A stretch of 64,000 nucleotides of DNA from Pirellulales bacterium (GTDB taxonomy: Bacteria; Planctomycetota; Planctomycetia; Pirellulales; JACPPG01), in NCBI GenBank assembly GCA_036499395.1, contig DASYDW010000062.1, positions 1 through 64,000 on the forward strand, read 5' to 3'. Both the position numbers and the translations under genes were made by a program. Position 1 is the first letter of the stretch, and the number at the start of each line of letters is the position of its first letter. Positions 32,728-42,846 of the stretch are shown here, piece after piece. Below the pieces are notes generated by a model. It worked only from the letters and a program-made list of their open reading frames with translations, was not told the DNA's origin and did not search any database.

Positions 32728-33585
32728 ATGGGCCTACGAAAATACAAGCCGACCACTGCCGGACGCCGCGGCGCCTCGGTCAGTGATTTCGCCGAGCTGA
32801 CGCCGGGTTATGTGCCCGAGAAGACGTTGCTGCGCCCGAAGACAAAGACGGGCGGACGCAACAACCAGGGCAAGATCACGGCACGTCATCGTGGCGGTGG
32901 CCATAAGCGGCAGTACCGCTTGATCGATTTCCGTCGCAACAAGGACGGCGTTCCCGCACTCGTGCATTCGGTCGAATACGATCCGAACCGCAGTGCCCGT
33001 ATCGCACTGTTGCACTACGTGGACGGTGAAAAGCGGTACATTCTGGCCCCCAACGGTTTGAAGCAGGGTGACCAGGTGCAAAGCGGTGCCGAGGCTCCTC
33101 CTTCGGTTGGCAATTGCCTGCCGATGAAGAGCATCCCGCTGGGCATGACGATTCATAACATCGAGTTGCGACCTGGTTGCGGTGGCGTGCTGTGCCGTTC
33201 GGCCGGTACGAGCGCCGTGTTGGCCGCTCGCGATGCGGGCTGGGTGCAGTTGACCCTTCCCAGTGGTGAAATTCGCCGTGTGCCGGCGGACTGCCGGGCC
33301 ACGATCGGTGCGACGAGCAATGCCGACCACATGAACGTGGTGTTGGGCAAGGCTGGTCGTAAGCGTTGGTTGGGGCGCCGCCCGCACGTGCGTGGTACCG
33401 CGATGAACCCGATCGACCATCCGCACGGTGGTGGTGAGGGTCGTACCAAGGGTGGGCGTCATCCGGTCAGCCCGACCGGCAAGCCGGCCAAGGGTGGTGG
33501 AACCCGCAAGCCGCGCAAGGCTTCGAACTCGGCGATTGTTCGTCGTCGTCGTTCGCGCCGCTACGGACAACTGAAGCTGCACTAA
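32728..33585 (+). CDS. rplB: 50S ribosomal protein L2
   Basis: L2 is essential for subunit association and peptidyl transfer. The 285-residue product is slightly longer than the usual 275. It contains [20 protein letters not shown] near the N terminus and the conserved [14 protein letters not shown] near residue 230, where the His is close to the peptidyl transferase centre. Confidence 0.98.
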   Translation: MGLRKYKPTTAGRRGASVSDFAELTPGYVPEKTLLRPKTKTGGRNNQGKITARHRGGGHKRQYRLIDFRRNKDGVPALVHSVEYDPNRSARIALLHYVDGEKRYILAPNGLKQGDQVQSGAEAPPSVGNCLPMKSIPLGMTIHNIELRPGCGGVLCRSAGTSAVLAARDAGWVQLTLPSGEIRRVPADCRATIGATSNADHMNVVLGKAGRKRWLGRRPHVRGTAMNPIDHPHGGGEGRTKGGRHPVSPTGKPAKGGGTRKPRKASNSAIVRRRRSRRYGQLKLH

Positions 33586-33673
33586 AAAAATACGTTCGAG
33601 AAATAAAACAGTCACATCGGCAAACAGTCAGGCCGTGAAGTAGAGCCCTTACAACGGGCGGAGCCAACGAGCG

Positions 33674-33958
33674 ATGGGAAGATCACTAAAGAAAGGACCG
33701 TTCGTCAACGCCAAGCTGTTCCACAAGGTGGAGCAGATGGAGTCGTCGGGCGGAAAGCAGCCGATCAAGACGTGGGCCCGGGCCTGCACGATCGTGCCGG
33801 AGTTCGTTGGTCACACGTTCATGGTTCATAACGGCAAGCTGCATTTGAAGGTCTTCGTGACGGAAGACATGGTCGGACACAAACTTGGTGAGTTCTCTCC
33901 GACTCGCACCTTCCGCGGCCACGGCGGCAAGTCCAAGAAATCCGGTCCGGGAGGCTGA
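33674..33958 (+). CDS. rpsS: 30S ribosomal protein S19
   Basis: S19 pairs with S13 in the 30S head. The 94-residue product is normal: [20 protein letters not shown], then [18 protein letters not shown] and [18 protein letters not shown]. It lies 88 bases after rplB. Confidence 0.97.
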   Translation: MGRSLKKGPFVNAKLFHKVEQMESSGGKQPIKTWARACTIVPEFVGHTFMVHNGKLHLKVFVTEDMVGHKLGEFSPTRTFRGHGGKSKKSGPGG

Positions 33959-34071
33959 TGTCTCGCGGTGGTCGGCCTGAGGATGGTTTTCTTTCGAGAT
34001 AGTTTTTTCGACGCAGTGATTAACGACGGGTGGTTCTGCCAGGTGGCAGTGCCGGCAAGAGGATAGAAGAC

Positions 34072-34419
34072 ATGGCCTACGAAGCAACGCATCGATTCGC
34101 CCGCATCAGCGCCCGCAAGGTGCGGCCGATCGCGGACTTGATTCGCGGCAAGCACGCCGACGAGGCGCTGGACATTCTCCGCTACATGCCCCACCGCGGT
34201 GCGCGAATGCTGGAGAAGGTTTTGAAGAGTGCGCTGGGCAACGCCGAAGATCGCCGGGCCCAGAACGTGCAGAACCTGGTCGTGGTCGACGCGCGGGTCG
34301 ATGGCGGACCGATGTTCAAGCGTGTTCGACCCCGTGCCCGCGGTATGGCGTTCATGGTCAAGCGGCGGATGTCGCACATCCACATCAAGGTAGCGGACTT
34401 GTTCGCCCCGGCTGAATAA
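34072..34419 (+). CDS. rplV: 50S ribosomal protein L22
   Basis: L22 reaches into the exit tunnel with its beta hairpin. The start MAYEATHRFARISARKVRPI gives 115 residues, the usual length, with AAGAGGAT upstream; the 14 codons before it do not fit the family. The C-terminal hairpin is seen as RVRPRARGMAFMVKRRMSHI. Confidence 0.97.
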   Translation: MAYEATHRFARISARKVRPIADLIRGKHADEALDILRYMPHRGARMLEKVLKSALGNAEDRRAQNVQNLVVVDARVDGGPMFKRVRPRARGMAFMVKRRMSHIHIKVADLFAPAE

Positions 34420-34500
34420 ACGCTGCTTTACGGCGGCGAAATAAACGAATCACTTGTCAGGCGTTCCTAACTCGAACCTGCCAAACAAACACGAGATATT

Positions 34501-35196
34501 ATGGGTCAGAAGGTAAATCCCGTCGGTTTTCGCACGGGGATCATGATCGGCTGGAAGAGCCGCTGGTACGCCTCGAAGCGTGAGTTCAGCGATCTGTTGA
34601 TCGAAGATCAGAAGATTCGCGCTTTCGTCAAGGACAAGTACCGCTACGCCGGCCTGCCGAAGATCGAGATCGAGCGGACCCGCGACGAGGTGAAGGTTAT
34701 TCTCTTTGCCGCCCGGCCGGGCATCATCATCGGCCGCAAGGGGCAAGAGGTCGAACGGTTGCAGGCCGAGTTGCAAGAGCTGGTCGGCCGGCGAATCAAC
34801 ATCAAGATTGAGGAAATCGCCCGCCCCGAAATTCAAGCGCAACTGGTCGCCGAGGACATCGCCGAACAGTTGGCCAAGCGAGCCAGCTTCCGCCGCACGA
34901 TGAAGCGGGCGATGGAACAGACGATGGAAGCGGGTGCGAAGGGGATCAAGATTCAATTGGCCGGCCGGCTGGGCGGTTCGGAAATGGCACGACGCGAAAA
35001 GCAAAGCGTCGGTTCGATTCCGTTGTCCACGCTGCGTGCCAAGATCGATTACGGTTTTACTGAAGCCAAGACCGCGCAGGGACACATCGGTGTCCAGGTG
35101 TGGGTCAACCAGGGTATGTACGAGGAAGATAACAATGGCGCTGATGCCCAAGAGGGTCAAGCACCGAAAAAGCCAAAGAGGACGTATAAAAGGTAA
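34501..35196 (+). CDS. rpsC: 30S ribosomal protein S3
   Basis: S3 lies at the mRNA entry tunnel. The 231-residue product has an N-terminal segment MGQKVNPVGFRTGIMIGWKS, a KH domain with PGIIIGRKGQEVERLQ, and the C-terminal domain (GAKGIKIQLAGRLGGSEMAR). The last 20 residues (DAQEGQAPKKPKRTYKR region) are a basic tail encoded in DNA that also encodes the start of L16 in another frame. Confidence 0.97.
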   Translation: MGQKVNPVGFRTGIMIGWKSRWYASKREFSDLLIEDQKIRAFVKDKYRYAGLPKIEIERTRDEVKVILFAARPGIIIGRKGQEVERLQAELQELVGRRINIKIEEIARPEIQAQLVAEDIAEQLAKRASFRRTMKRAMEQTMEAGAKGIKIQLAGRLGGSEMARREKQSVGSIPLSTLRAKIDYGFTEAKTAQGHIGVQVWVNQGMYEEDNNGADAQEGQAPKKPKRTYKR

Positions 35197-35551
35197 CGCC
35201 ACGCGTGGCAACCGCGTTGTCTTCGGCGAGTTCGGCTTGCAGACGACGCAGGGGGGCTGGATCCCAGCGGCCACGCTGGAAGCCGGCCGTATCGCCGCGC
35301 AGCAATACCTTCGTACCGAGGGTCGGTTGTACGTTCGCGCGTTTCCGCACAAGCCCATTACGTCGATCCCGCTCGAAACCCGCATGGGTAAGGGTAAGGG
35401 AGAGCCGGAATATTGGGCCGCGGTGGTGAAGCCCGGGAATATCTTGTACGAGATTTCCGGCGTCACTGAGGACGCTGCGCGACTGTGCTTTCGCCGCTTG
35501 GCGCACAAGATGCCTGTGCGCGTACGGTTGATTAAGCGTCGTCCTTTGTAA
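35135..35551 (+). CDS. rplP: 50S ribosomal protein L16
   Basis: L16 is near the A-site tRNA and helps organise the 50S subunit. The start at ATG 35135 (MALMPKRVKHRKSQRGR) has GAGGAAG 8 bases upstream and matches family starts. It lies inside rpsC in a different frame, making a 62-base overlap. The 138-residue product ends RLAHKMPVRVRLIKRRPL, as usual for L16. Confidence 0.96.
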   Translation: MALMPKRVKHRKSQRGRIKGNATRGNRVVFGEFGLQTTQGGWIPAATLEAGRIAAQQYLRTEGRLYVRAFPHKPITSIPLETRMGKGKGEPEYWAAVVKPGNILYEISGVTEDAARLCFRRLAHKMPVRVRLIKRRPL

Positions 35552-35627
35552 GCACGCAAACGATAAGCGATACGTACCTGGCCGAGTAGATCGGCCACTA
35601 AGCAATAACGACTGAGTGAGCACGGCG

Positions 35628-35837
35628 ATGACGAAGGCCACTGAACTCCGCGAAATGAGCGACGAGCAGTTGACCCTGACTTTGCGCGAGACAGCCGAGA
35701 ATTTGTTTCGGCTGCGGATCAAGGCGCAGACTGAGCGGTTGGACGCGCCCAGCGAATTGCGGAAGCATCGCCGTTTGATCGCGCGGCTGAAGACGATTCA
35801 GACCCAGCGCGAGCAAAAGGCCGCCGCCGGCAAATAG
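35628..35837 (+). CDS. rpmC: 50S ribosomal protein L29
   Basis: L29 is a small helical protein near the exit tunnel. The product of 69 residues starts MTKATELREMSDEQLTL and contains ENLFRLRIKAQTERLDAP and KHRRLIARLKTIQTQRE. A GTG four codons upstream (35616) is an alternative start. Confidence 0.94.
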   Translation: MTKATELREMSDEQLTLTLRETAENLFRLRIKAQTERLDAPSELRKHRRLIARLKTIQTQREQKAAAGK

Positions 35838-35931
35838 CCGCGGTGGTCGAGGCGACTGCCCGGCCGCAAACGATCAGCAATAAAAGCCCCATACATTCCA
35901 TCGAGTCACAGGTCAGTACGAGGATTGACGG

Positions 35932-36261
35932 ATGCCGAAGAAGATCGCCATTGGCGTCGTAACGAGCGACAAGATGGCCAAGAGCCGCCGCGTGGAAATT
36001 CCGCGGTTGGTGAAGCATGCCCGATACGGAAAGTACTTGCGTCGCAAGACCGTTTGCCACGTGCATGACGAGAAGGAAGAGTCGTCGTTGGGAGATACCG
36101 TCGAGATCAGCGAGTGCCGGCCGATGTCCCGTTTGAAGCGGTGGCAACTGGTTCGCGTGGTCAGCAAGAGCCAGGCGGTGGATATCGCAGCGATGCGGGC
36201 GGCGGCGAAGTTGGAACAAGCCGAGGCGGAAGCTGCCGGCGAGACAAAAGCCCCCGAATAG
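35932..36261 (+). CDS. rpsQ: 30S ribosomal protein S17
   Basis: S17 is an early 16S rRNA binder with an OB fold. The core is present ([35 protein letters not shown]). The 109 residues exceed the usual 85 or so owing to an Ala/Glu-rich C-terminal extension ([18 protein letters not shown]). Confidence 0.95.
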   Translation: MPKKIAIGVVTSDKMAKSRRVEIPRLVKHARYGKYLRRKTVCHVHDEKEESSLGDTVEISECRPMSRLKRWQLVRVVSKSQAVDIAAMRAAAKLEQAEAEAAGETKAPE

Positions 36262-36363
36262 GGCGGTGCCGAGTACGGCAGTGCCAATGATGCACAGCCG
36301 GCTCGTGACGTACAGCGATTGATCAAGCGACCGGAAAGTTCGATTCAGCAGCAGGTGTGAATC

Positions 36364-36732
36364 ATGATTCAGATGCAGACCCGACTCAACGTGGCCGACA
36401 ACACCGGCGCGAAGGAAGTCACGTGCATCAAGGTGCTCGGTGGATCACGGCGCCGCACGGCCGGCCTGGGTGACATCGTGGTTTGCAGCGTGAAGAGCGT
36501 GATCGCGGGAAGCGACATGAAGAAAGGTGCCGTGGTAAAGGGAGTGATCGTCCGCTGCAAGCAGCCGACGCGTCGCACCGACGGCAGCTACGTCCGCTTC
36601 GACCGCAATGCTCTGGTGCTGATCGACAACGATAAGAATCCGCGTGGTACTCGCATCTTCGGCGCCGTGGCGCGTGAGCTGCGGGAACGAAATTTCATGA
36701 AGATCGTCAGTTTGGCGTCTGAGGTGGTGTGA
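36364..36732 (+). CDS. rplN: 50S ribosomal protein L14
   Basis: L14 forms an intersubunit bridge. The 122-residue product shows [39 protein letters not shown] and [20 protein letters not shown]. Its TGA stop overlaps the rplX ATG by one base. Confidence 0.98.
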   Translation: MIQMQTRLNVADNTGAKEVTCIKVLGGSRRRTAGLGDIVVCSVKSVIAGSDMKKGAVVKGVIVRCKQPTRRTDGSYVRFDRNALVLIDNDKNPRGTRIFGAVARELRERNFMKIVSLASEVV

Positions 36733-37082
36733 TGCACATTCGCGTTGGTGACACGGTTGAAGTGATTTGCGGCGATGGCCGCGGCCAGCAGTCTAAAGTA
36801 CTGTCGGTCGATCACAGCGCCGGCAAGGCGATCGTCGAGGGCGTGAATCGCGTCTACAAGCACATGCGCCGCAGCCAGCGCAATCCGCAAGGCGGACGCT
36901 TGTCGAAAGAGATGCCGGTGCAGCTTTCCAACGTGATGTTGGTCTGCCCAGGTTGCGGCAAGGCGTCGCGAACCGGTGCTCGCCGGGCTAATGACGGCAG
37001 CAAAGAGCGGTTCTGCAAGAAGTGTGGAGCGAACGCGGGTCAAATCGCGCCATCGCCGTCGAAGTCCGCCAAGAAGAAATAG
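36732..37082 (+). CDS. rplX: 50S ribosomal protein L24 with zinc ribbon
   Basis: L24 starts 50S assembly. The N-terminal KOW segment reads [20 protein letters not shown]. The C-terminal half has a CPGCGKASRTG...CKKCG four-cysteine ribbon likely to bind zinc, as in many bacterial L24 proteins. The start overlaps the L14 stop (TGATG), implying coupling. Product length is 116 residues. Confidence 0.95.
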   Translation: MHIRVGDTVEVICGDGRGQQSKVLSVDHSAGKAIVEGVNRVYKHMRRSQRNPQGGRLSKEMPVQLSNVMLVCPGCGKASRTGARRANDGSKERFCKKCGANAGQIAPSPSKSAKKK

Positions 37083-37121
37083 CGACTGCTTAGAAGAAAT
37101 TGTGCGAGGGGAGTGAAGGAA

Positions 37122-37763
37122 ATGTCTGCTGCGAAGAAGAAGACGTCGGATGAAAAGGATGAGCAGCGACCGAGTGGTCCGTTGCCGCCGCCGCGTCTGC
37201 GCAACCGATACGATCAAGAGGTCCTGCCCGCGCTGTCCAAAAGCCTGGGGCGGAAGAACCTGCTGTCGCTTCCCAAGGTGAAGAAGGTTGTCGTAAACAT
37301 GGGCGTGGGGGCTGCCATCACCGAGAAGAAATATCTCGAAGAGGCGGTCAGCGCGATTACGCAAATCACGGGACAGAAGCCGCTGATCACGCGCAGTCGC
37401 GTGGCGGTGTCCGGTTTTCGTCTCCGCGAGAACATGGACATTGGCTGTAAGGTGACGTTGCGTGGGACGCGGATGTGGGAGTTCCTGGATCGTTTGATCT
37501 CGCTGGCGCTGCCCCGAGTGCGCGACTTCCGCGGCTTGAATCCGAACGCGTTCGACGGTCACGGCAACTACAGCCTGGGCTTGTCCGAGCAGTTGGTGTT
37601 CCCGGAATTGAATCCCGACAAGTACACCCGCGTGCAAGGCATGAACGTGACGATCGTCACGTCGACCAGCAGCAACGACGAAGCACGCGAGTTGTTGCGG
37701 GCGATGGGACTGCCGTTCAAGGTGGAAGAGGAAAAGCAAGCCAAGGCCGGGGTTGCAAGCTAA
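37122..37763 (+). CDS. rplE: 50S ribosomal protein L5
   Basis: L5 binds 5S rRNA in the central protuberance. The core starts near residue 28 (RLRNRYDQEVLPALSKSLG), with KVKKVVVNMGVGAAITEKKY and RDFRGLNPNAFDGHGNYSLG. A Lys/Asp-rich extension of about 25 residues precedes it. The ATG at 37122 gives 213 residues; a GTG at 37113 is possible. Confidence 0.96.
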   Translation: MSAAKKKTSDEKDEQRPSGPLPPPRLRNRYDQEVLPALSKSLGRKNLLSLPKVKKVVVNMGVGAAITEKKYLEEAVSAITQITGQKPLITRSRVAVSGFRLRENMDIGCKVTLRGTRMWEFLDRLISLALPRVRDFRGLNPNAFDGHGNYSLGLSEQLVFPELNPDKYTRVQGMNVTIVTSTSSNDEARELLRAMGLPFKVEEEKQAKAGVAS

Positions 37764-37865
37764 GGCCGGGCTGGTTGGGGCGGTCGATACCGCCCGGCCC
37801 TGGCACGATGTATCGCGCCGTTAGACGCGCTAAAAAACTAACAGCCGAAACGTACTGGATCACGC

Positions 37866-38051
37866 ATGGCAAGTAAGTCAAAGATCGCGAAAGCCCAACG
37901 GGTGCCTAAATTCTCATCGCGTCGCGAGTCGCGTTGCAGAATCTGCGGCCGGCCGCGGGCCGTGTATCGCAAGTTCGGTATCTGCCGAATCTGCCTCCGG
38001 AATCTGGCTGACAAGGGTTTGATTCCCGGTCTGAAGAAGGCAAGTTGGTAA
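37866..38051 (+). CDS. rpsN: 30S ribosomal protein S14, zinc-binding type
   Basis: A 61-residue short-form S14 with the C-x2-C...C-x2-C ribbon ([23 protein letters not shown]) that binds zinc. This is the type Z form rather than the 101-residue zinc-free form. It lies 16 bases before rpsH. Confidence 0.96.
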   Translation: MASKSKIAKAQRVPKFSSRRESRCRICGRPRAVYRKFGICRICLRNLADKGLIPGLKKASW

Positions 38052-38067
38052 AGGGATCCCCACGATT

Positions 38068-38463
38068 ATGATGACTGACCCCATCGCCGACATGTTGACC
38101 CGCATCCGCAACGCCGTGCGCGTTGAACGGCCCGTGGTCGAAATGCCGCTGTCGAAGGTTAAGCGAGGACTCGCGGAAGTTCTCAAGCGCGAAGGCTATA
38201 TCTGGGACTGGGAAGAGTTGGACCAGGACCCCGGCAAGCAGTTGCGTTTGCACTTGAAGTATGGTCCCAACGGAGAGATGGTCATTCGCCATATCAAGCG
38301 AGTGAGCAAGCCGGGCCGTCGCATTTACAGCGGCGCCACCAGCCTGCGACCAGTGCTCAACGGTTTGGGAATTTCAATAATCAGCACCAGTCGCGGCGTG
38401 ATCAGCGACCGCGAAGCCCGCCAGCGCAATCTCGGCGGCGAGGTACTGTGCGAACTGTGGTAA
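38068..38463 (+). CDS. rpsH: 30S ribosomal protein S8
   Basis: S8 organises the 16S central domain and in E. coli represses the spc operon. The 131-residue product has DPIADMLTRIRNAVRVERP and the C-terminal TSRGVISDREARQRNLGGEV. Two adjacent in-frame ATGs (38068 and 38071) are possible starts. Confidence 0.97.
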   Translation: MMTDPIADMLTRIRNAVRVERPVVEMPLSKVKRGLAEVLKREGYIWDWEELDQDPGKQLRLHLKYGPNGEMVIRHIKRVSKPGRRIYSGATSLRPVLNGLGISIISTSRGVISDREARQRNLGGEVLCELW

Positions 38464-38528
38464 GCGTGACGCGCCGCCAGGCTGCCGCGCATTGCTGCGT
38501 GTGAGAACGAATTTAAAAGGCAAGAATC

Positions 38529-39074
38529 ATGTCGCGGATCGGAAAGAAGCCCGTTGCTGTTCCCGCCGGCCTGAAGGTCGAGGTCGCGAAGCAGCGCATC
38601 GCCGTGGAAGGCCCGCTGGGTAAGCTCGACTGGAACTTCCGGCCCGAGGTGGCGGTGGCGTTCGACGACAAGACGCGGGTCCTGGAGATCACGCGCGGCG
38701 ACGATTCGCGTCAGTCGCGCGCCTTGCACGGGCTGACCCGGGCGATGATCCAGAATATGGTGGACGGTGTCACCAAGGGTTACGAGAAGAAGCTTGAGAT
38801 CGTCGGCGTCGGATACCTGGCCGCGGTGCAGGGCGCCGTCTTGCAGTTGCGAGTCGGCTTCGCCAACGAGGTGCATTTGAAGATTCCGGCCGGTCTGAAA
38901 GTGACCTGTCCGGATCAAACGCACGTCGTGATCAAAGGGGTCGACAAGCAAATGGTCGGCCAGTTCGCGGCCGAAGCGCGATCCGTGCGGAAGCCAGAGC
39001 CTTATAAAGGCAAGGGCATTCGTTACGACGGCGAGCAAGTACGTCGCAAGGCCGGTAAGGCAGTGTCGAAGTAG
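38529..39074 (+). CDS. rplF: 50S ribosomal protein L6
   Basis: L6 lies near the sarcin-ricin loop. The 181-residue product shows MSRIGKKPVAVPAGLKVEV, a first repeated domain, and the second with GVDKQMVGQFAAEARSVRKP and PYKGKGIRYDGEQVRRKAGK. The length is normal. Confidence 0.98.
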   Translation: MSRIGKKPVAVPAGLKVEVAKQRIAVEGPLGKLDWNFRPEVAVAFDDKTRVLEITRGDDSRQSRALHGLTRAMIQNMVDGVTKGYEKKLEIVGVGYLAAVQGAVLQLRVGFANEVHLKIPAGLKVTCPDQTHVVIKGVDKQMVGQFAAEARSVRKPEPYKGKGIRYDGEQVRRKAGKAVSK

Positions 39075-39188
39075 TAGTGGAATTGAAGAAGTAGTTGGAA
39101 AGTTCATGGGGTCGCTGGTCGGACGGTTTTTCACCGCCTGACGGTCGGCCTCGAGATACGAGACGCTCAGGCGTCGGGCGATAATCAG

Positions 39189-39557
39189 ATGAATCACGAG
39201 AAGACAAACGCTCACCAACGGCTGCGGCGGCGCTACCGCGTGCGGAATCGCATCAAGGCGGACGCCACGCGTCCTCGGCTGGCGGTTTTCCGCAGCCACA
39301 AGCACGTGCATGCCCAGATCATCGATGACAACCAGGGGCATACTCTGGTTGCTGCCAGCACGTCGCAAAAGGACCTGGCGAGCACGGTGAAGTACGGCGG
39401 CAACAAGTCCGCGGCGCAGGCCGTGGGGCGCGCGATTGCCGAACGAGCACTGGCGGCCGGCATCAAGGACGTGGCGTTCGATCGTCGCGAGTATCAATAT
39501 CACGGCCGTGTCGCGGCGCTGGCGCAAGCCGCACGCGAAGCAGGTTTGAATTTCTAA
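39189..39557 (+). CDS. rplR: 50S ribosomal protein L18
   Basis: L18 binds 5S rRNA. The 122-residue product contains [40 protein letters not shown] and the C-terminal [20 protein letters not shown]. It lies 78 bases before rpsE. Confidence 0.97.
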   Translation: MNHEKTNAHQRLRRRYRVRNRIKADATRPRLAVFRSHKHVHAQIIDDNQGHTLVAASTSQKDLASTVKYGGNKSAAQAVGRAIAERALAAGIKDVAFDRREYQYHGRVAALAQAAREAGLNF

Positions 39558-39635
39558 AGGGTTGTTTCAAGACGTCTCACCGCGGCGGATCGAACAGTCC
39601 ACTCGGTGAATCGCGAAACTAATCGGGAGACTGGT

Positions 39636-40163
39636 GTGGCTAAAGAAGGCAACACGCGTAGAGACGGCGGCTCTCGTAAAGAAGGCGGCTCGCGAGGCAG
39701 CGACCTGATCGAAAAGGTCGTGCAGATCCGCCGTTGCGCGGCAGTGGTCAAGGGTGGACGCCGCTTCAGCTTCTCGGCGATCGTCGTCGTGGGCGATGGC
39801 CGTGGCCGGGTCGGCTGGGGCTATGGCAAAGCGAACGAAGTCCCGCCGAGCGTCGAAAAGGCGACCAAGGATGGCTCCCGCAAAATGGTCACCGTCTCGG
39901 TCACCGAGGGGTCGATCCCGCACACAGTCCAAGGCCGCTTCGGCGCCTCGCACGTGATCCTGGTTCCGGCCAGCGCCGGCACCGGCGTGATCGCGGGCTC
40001 GAGCGTGCGTGCCGTTTGTGAAGCTGCCGGCATCCACAACATTCTGACAAAGAGTTTTGGTTCCACGAATCCTGCCAATCTGGTCAAAGCCACGATTGCC
40101 GCCCTGACCAGCCTGCAGTCACGTCAAGACGTGGAGCGGCTGCGCGGAGTTTCCCTCACATGA
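39636..40163 (+). CDS. rpsE: 30S ribosomal protein S5
   Basis: S5 has a double-stranded-RNA-binding domain and contributes to accuracy and mRNA entry. The core begins [20 protein letters not shown] and includes the [20 protein letters not shown] loop. I take the GTG at 39636 (VAKEGNTRR, with GGGAG upstream), giving 175 residues; a GTG at 39606 is in frame. Its stop overlaps rplO (ATGA), with no rpmD between them. Confidence 0.96.
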   Translation: MAKEGNTRRDGGSRKEGGSRGSDLIEKVVQIRRCAAVVKGGRRFSFSAIVVVGDGRGRVGWGYGKANEVPPSVEKATKDGSRKMVTVSVTEGSIPHTVQGRFGASHVILVPASAGTGVIAGSSVRAVCEAAGIHNILTKSFGSTNPANLVKATIAALTSLQSRQDVERLRGVSLT

Positions 40164-40669
40164 ACTTGCACGACGTCAATCGCGGAATCCACAAGCACAA
40201 GAAGCTGAAGCGCGTCGGCCGTGGCCCCGGTTCGGGGCATGGCAAGACGAGCGGTCGCGGCCATAAGGGACAGGGCCAATTGGCGGGCTGGACCTCGCAC
40301 CCGGCGTTCGAAGGGGGACAGTTTCCTGTCGCCCGGCGCGTACCGAAGCGCGGCTTTCATAACAAGTTCGCCGACGTCATTAAGGCCGTTAACCTGAGCG
40401 AATTGAACGAAGTCTTCAAGTCCGGCGACGACGTCACGCTCGAGCGTCTGAAGGAATCGGGCCTGGCCAGCGGCCGGTTCGACGAGCTAAAGATTCTCGG
40501 CAACGGCGAGCTGACGAAGAAATTGAAAATCAGTGCCCATCGCTTCAGCGAAGCGGCGCTCGAGAAGATCAAGAAAGCCGGCGGCGAGGCCATCGTCCTG
40601 CCCGGCAAGGCCCCCGTGGTTAAGGGGCAGCGGAAGAACAAAGACGCCAAGAAGGCCGCCAAGAGCTAG
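40160..40669 (+). CDS. rplO: 50S ribosomal protein L15
   Basis: L15 is a late-assembly 50S protein. The 169-residue product shows the Gly-rich [20 protein letters not shown] and the [17 protein letters not shown] motif. It overlaps rpsE by four bases (ATGA). In most bacteria the L30 gene would lie between rpsE and rplO. Confidence 0.97.
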   Translation: MNLHDVNRGIHKHKKLKRVGRGPGSGHGKTSGRGHKGQGQLAGWTSHPAFEGGQFPVARRVPKRGFHNKFADVIKAVNLSELNEVFKSGDDVTLERLKESGLASGRFDELKILGNGELTKKLKISAHRFSEAALEKIKKAGGEAIVLPGKAPVVKGQRKNKDAKKAAKS

Positions 40670-40832
40670 CACGCCCATCTGGCGGGCGGCACTCGTCCGA
40701 AGTTAGAATCGGCGAAGTTGGAATCGGACCGCCGAAACCGCGGTGCGCCTGGGACGTTCGAGCACCTGCACGATCACCATTTTGTTGCCGGCAAGGATTG
40801 TCGGCATCTTCGCAGGAAGGATGGAACGAGCC

Positions 40833-42197
40833 ATGTGGGAAAAAATTCGCGTCGTTTTCACCATCCCCGAGTTGCGCCAGAAGATTCTGCTGACGCTCTT
40901 GTTTCTAGCGATCTATCGCGTCGGCTGGTGGATTCCGCTGCCGATCGTCGATAACGCCAAGATGGCCGAGTTCTTCGGCTCGCAGGGCGAGGGTGGCCTG
41001 GGCACGATGCTCAAGCAGGTTGCCACGTTCAGCGCCACGACGCTCGACCAGGCGACGATCTTCGGCCTGGGGATCATGCCATACATCTCGGCCTCGATTA
41101 TTTTCCAACTGCTGTCCAGCGTCTGGCGACCGCTCGAGGAATTGAAGAAGGAAGGCGAGAGCGGGCAGAAAAAGATCAACGAATACACACGCTATGCCAC
41201 GGTCATTCTGTGTCTGGGGCAAAGCTGGTTCTACGTGCGCTACCTGGTGTCGAGCGATTTTGTGCGGCCCGAGTTCCTCGTTAACGGGCAATTATCGCTG
41301 AGCTGGTATTTGGTAGCCGTGATGACGATGACGGCCGGCACCGTCTTCTTAATGTGGCTGGGCGAGCAAATCGACGAATTCGGCATCGGCAACGGCATCA
41401 GCTTGTTGATCATGGCCGGCATTCTGGCCCGCATGCCGGCGGCCGGCTTCGACCTGATGCGTCCCTTGTTCCAGAACGGCTTCAAGGGACTATCGCTCGG
41501 CGGCGGCGCGGATCAGATGGGGGTCGAAAAGCTGATCGTGCTCGTGGCCCTGTTCGTGGGCGTGATCTGCGGCGTGGTGTTCATCACGCAAGGCCAGCGG
41601 CGCATCCCGACGCAAAGTGCCAAGCACGTGCGCGGGCGCCGCGTTTATGGCGGTACCCGGCAGTACCTGCCGCTGAAGGTGAATCAGGCGGGCGTGATGC
41701 CGATCATTTTCGCTAGCAGCTTGTTAATGTTTCCGGGGCTGCTCTTCACTTGGATCGCCAGTCTGCGACCGGAAAGCGGCCTGCTGCGCGACATCGCCAA
41801 CGCGTTCTATAACCACTCGTCATTCCTGTACAACTTGATGTACGTGCTGTTGATCTTCTTCTTCTGCTATTTCTGGACGGCAATCTCCTTCAACCCGAAG
41901 GACGTCTCGGACAATTTGAAGAGCCACGGCACGTTCATTCCCGGATACCGGCCCGGTAAGCGGACGGCCGATTACCTGGAAAAAGTGATGATTCGGATCA
42001 CTTATGTGGGGGCCGGGTTCTTGGCGATCGTGGCGATATTGCCGACGATCGTGTCCAACTCGATCAACATCAACTACCAGCTCGCCAGTTTCTACGGAGG
42101 GACCGGTCTGCTGATTGCGGTCAGTGTCGCATTCGACCTGGTGCAAAAGATCGACAGTCACCTGGTGATGAGAAACTATCGGGGCTTGCTCGAGTAG
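40833..42197 (+). CDS. secY: Preprotein translocase subunit SecY
   Basis: SecY forms the protein-conducting channel of the inner membrane. Ten hydrophobic segments are visible, with the plug/TM2 region ([20 protein letters not shown]) and TM5-TM6 features ([18 protein letters not shown]). The start [20 protein letters not shown] is chosen over upstream MERA (40821), both in frame; 454 residues. Some family positions are divergent, as expected from a distant phylum. It lies between rplO and adk. Confidence 0.95.
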   Translation: MWEKIRVVFTIPELRQKILLTLLFLAIYRVGWWIPLPIVDNAKMAEFFGSQGEGGLGTMLKQVATFSATTLDQATIFGLGIMPYISASIIFQLLSSVWRPLEELKKEGESGQKKINEYTRYATVILCLGQSWFYVRYLVSSDFVRPEFLVNGQLSLSWYLVAVMTMTAGTVFLMWLGEQIDEFGIGNGISLLIMAGILARMPAAGFDLMRPLFQNGFKGLSLGGGADQMGVEKLIVLVALFVGVICGVVFITQGQRRIPTQSAKHVRGRRVYGGTRQYLPLKVNQAGVMPIIFASSLLMFPGLLFTWIASLRPESGLLRDIANAFYNHSSFLYNLMYVLLIFFFCYFWTAISFNPKDVSDNLKSHGTFIPGYRPGKRTADYLEKVMIRITYVGAGFLAIVAILPTIVSNSININYQLASFYGGTGLLIAVSVAFDLVQKIDSHLVMRNYRGLLE

Positions 42198-42254
42198 TCG
42201 AGCGCGTGGGGGCAGGGCGTGCGGGCGCTGTGCCTTTGGGGGGCGAGTAGCAAG

Positions 42255-42830
42255 ATGAGAATTGTCTTTATCGGCCCACCTGGCGCCGGCAAGGGAACGC
42301 AAAGCGAGCGCCTGGTGTCGCTGTTGGGGATTCCCCATCTGTCGACCGGTGAGATGTTTCGCGAAGCCCGATCGAAGCGCTCCGCGCTGGGGCGCGCCGC
42401 GGAAGAATACATGATGGCCGGGAAGCTGGTGCCGGATGACCTGGTGCTGGAAATGGTCAGCCTGCGGTTGAAGCAGCCTGACTGCGCGGCCGGCGCGCTG
42501 TTCGACGGTTTTCCCCGCACAGTCCGCCAGGCGGAGTCGTTGGATCAGATATTGAAGGCCATCGGCGCGGATTTGGATTTGGTGTTGGAGCTGCGCGTCG
42601 ACGACGAAGTGGTGAAGCACCGACTGAACACTCGTGGCCGGACGGACGACGAGTTGGTGGTCATTGCCGAGCGTCTGAAAACGTATTGGAATCAAACGCG
42701 GCCGCTGTTGAACTTCTACAGTCAGCGTGGAGTTTTAGAAACGGTCGACGGCCAGGGAACGGTCGACGAAGTGTTCGCAAGGATTGCGTCGGCGGTTACC
42801 AAGCGGAAACCGCAAAGTACGGACGCCTGA
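42255..42830 (+). CDS. adk: Adenylate kinase
   Basis: Interconverts ATP + AMP and two ADP. The 191-residue product has the P-loop GPPGAGKGTQ at residue 7-16, the AMP-binding DGFPRTVRQAESL, and a short LID (NTRGRTDDELVVIAERL) without the zinc-binding insert. The start is MRIVFIGPPG; 12 earlier codons are not family-like. Confidence 0.96.
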   Translation: MRIVFIGPPGAGKGTQSERLVSLLGIPHLSTGEMFREARSKRSALGRAAEEYMMAGKLVPDDLVLEMVSLRLKQPDCAAGALFDGFPRTVRQAESLDQILKAIGADLDLVLELRVDDEVVKHRLNTRGRTDDELVVIAERLKTYWNQTRPLLNFYSQRGVLETVDGQGTVDEVFARIASAVTKRKPQSTDA

Positions 42831-42846
42831 AGGGGACCGCTCGATC

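Noticed and set aside
39558..40163. rpmD (L30) hidden between rpsE and rplO
   Set aside because: rpsE and rplO overlap by four bases, so no coding room exists.
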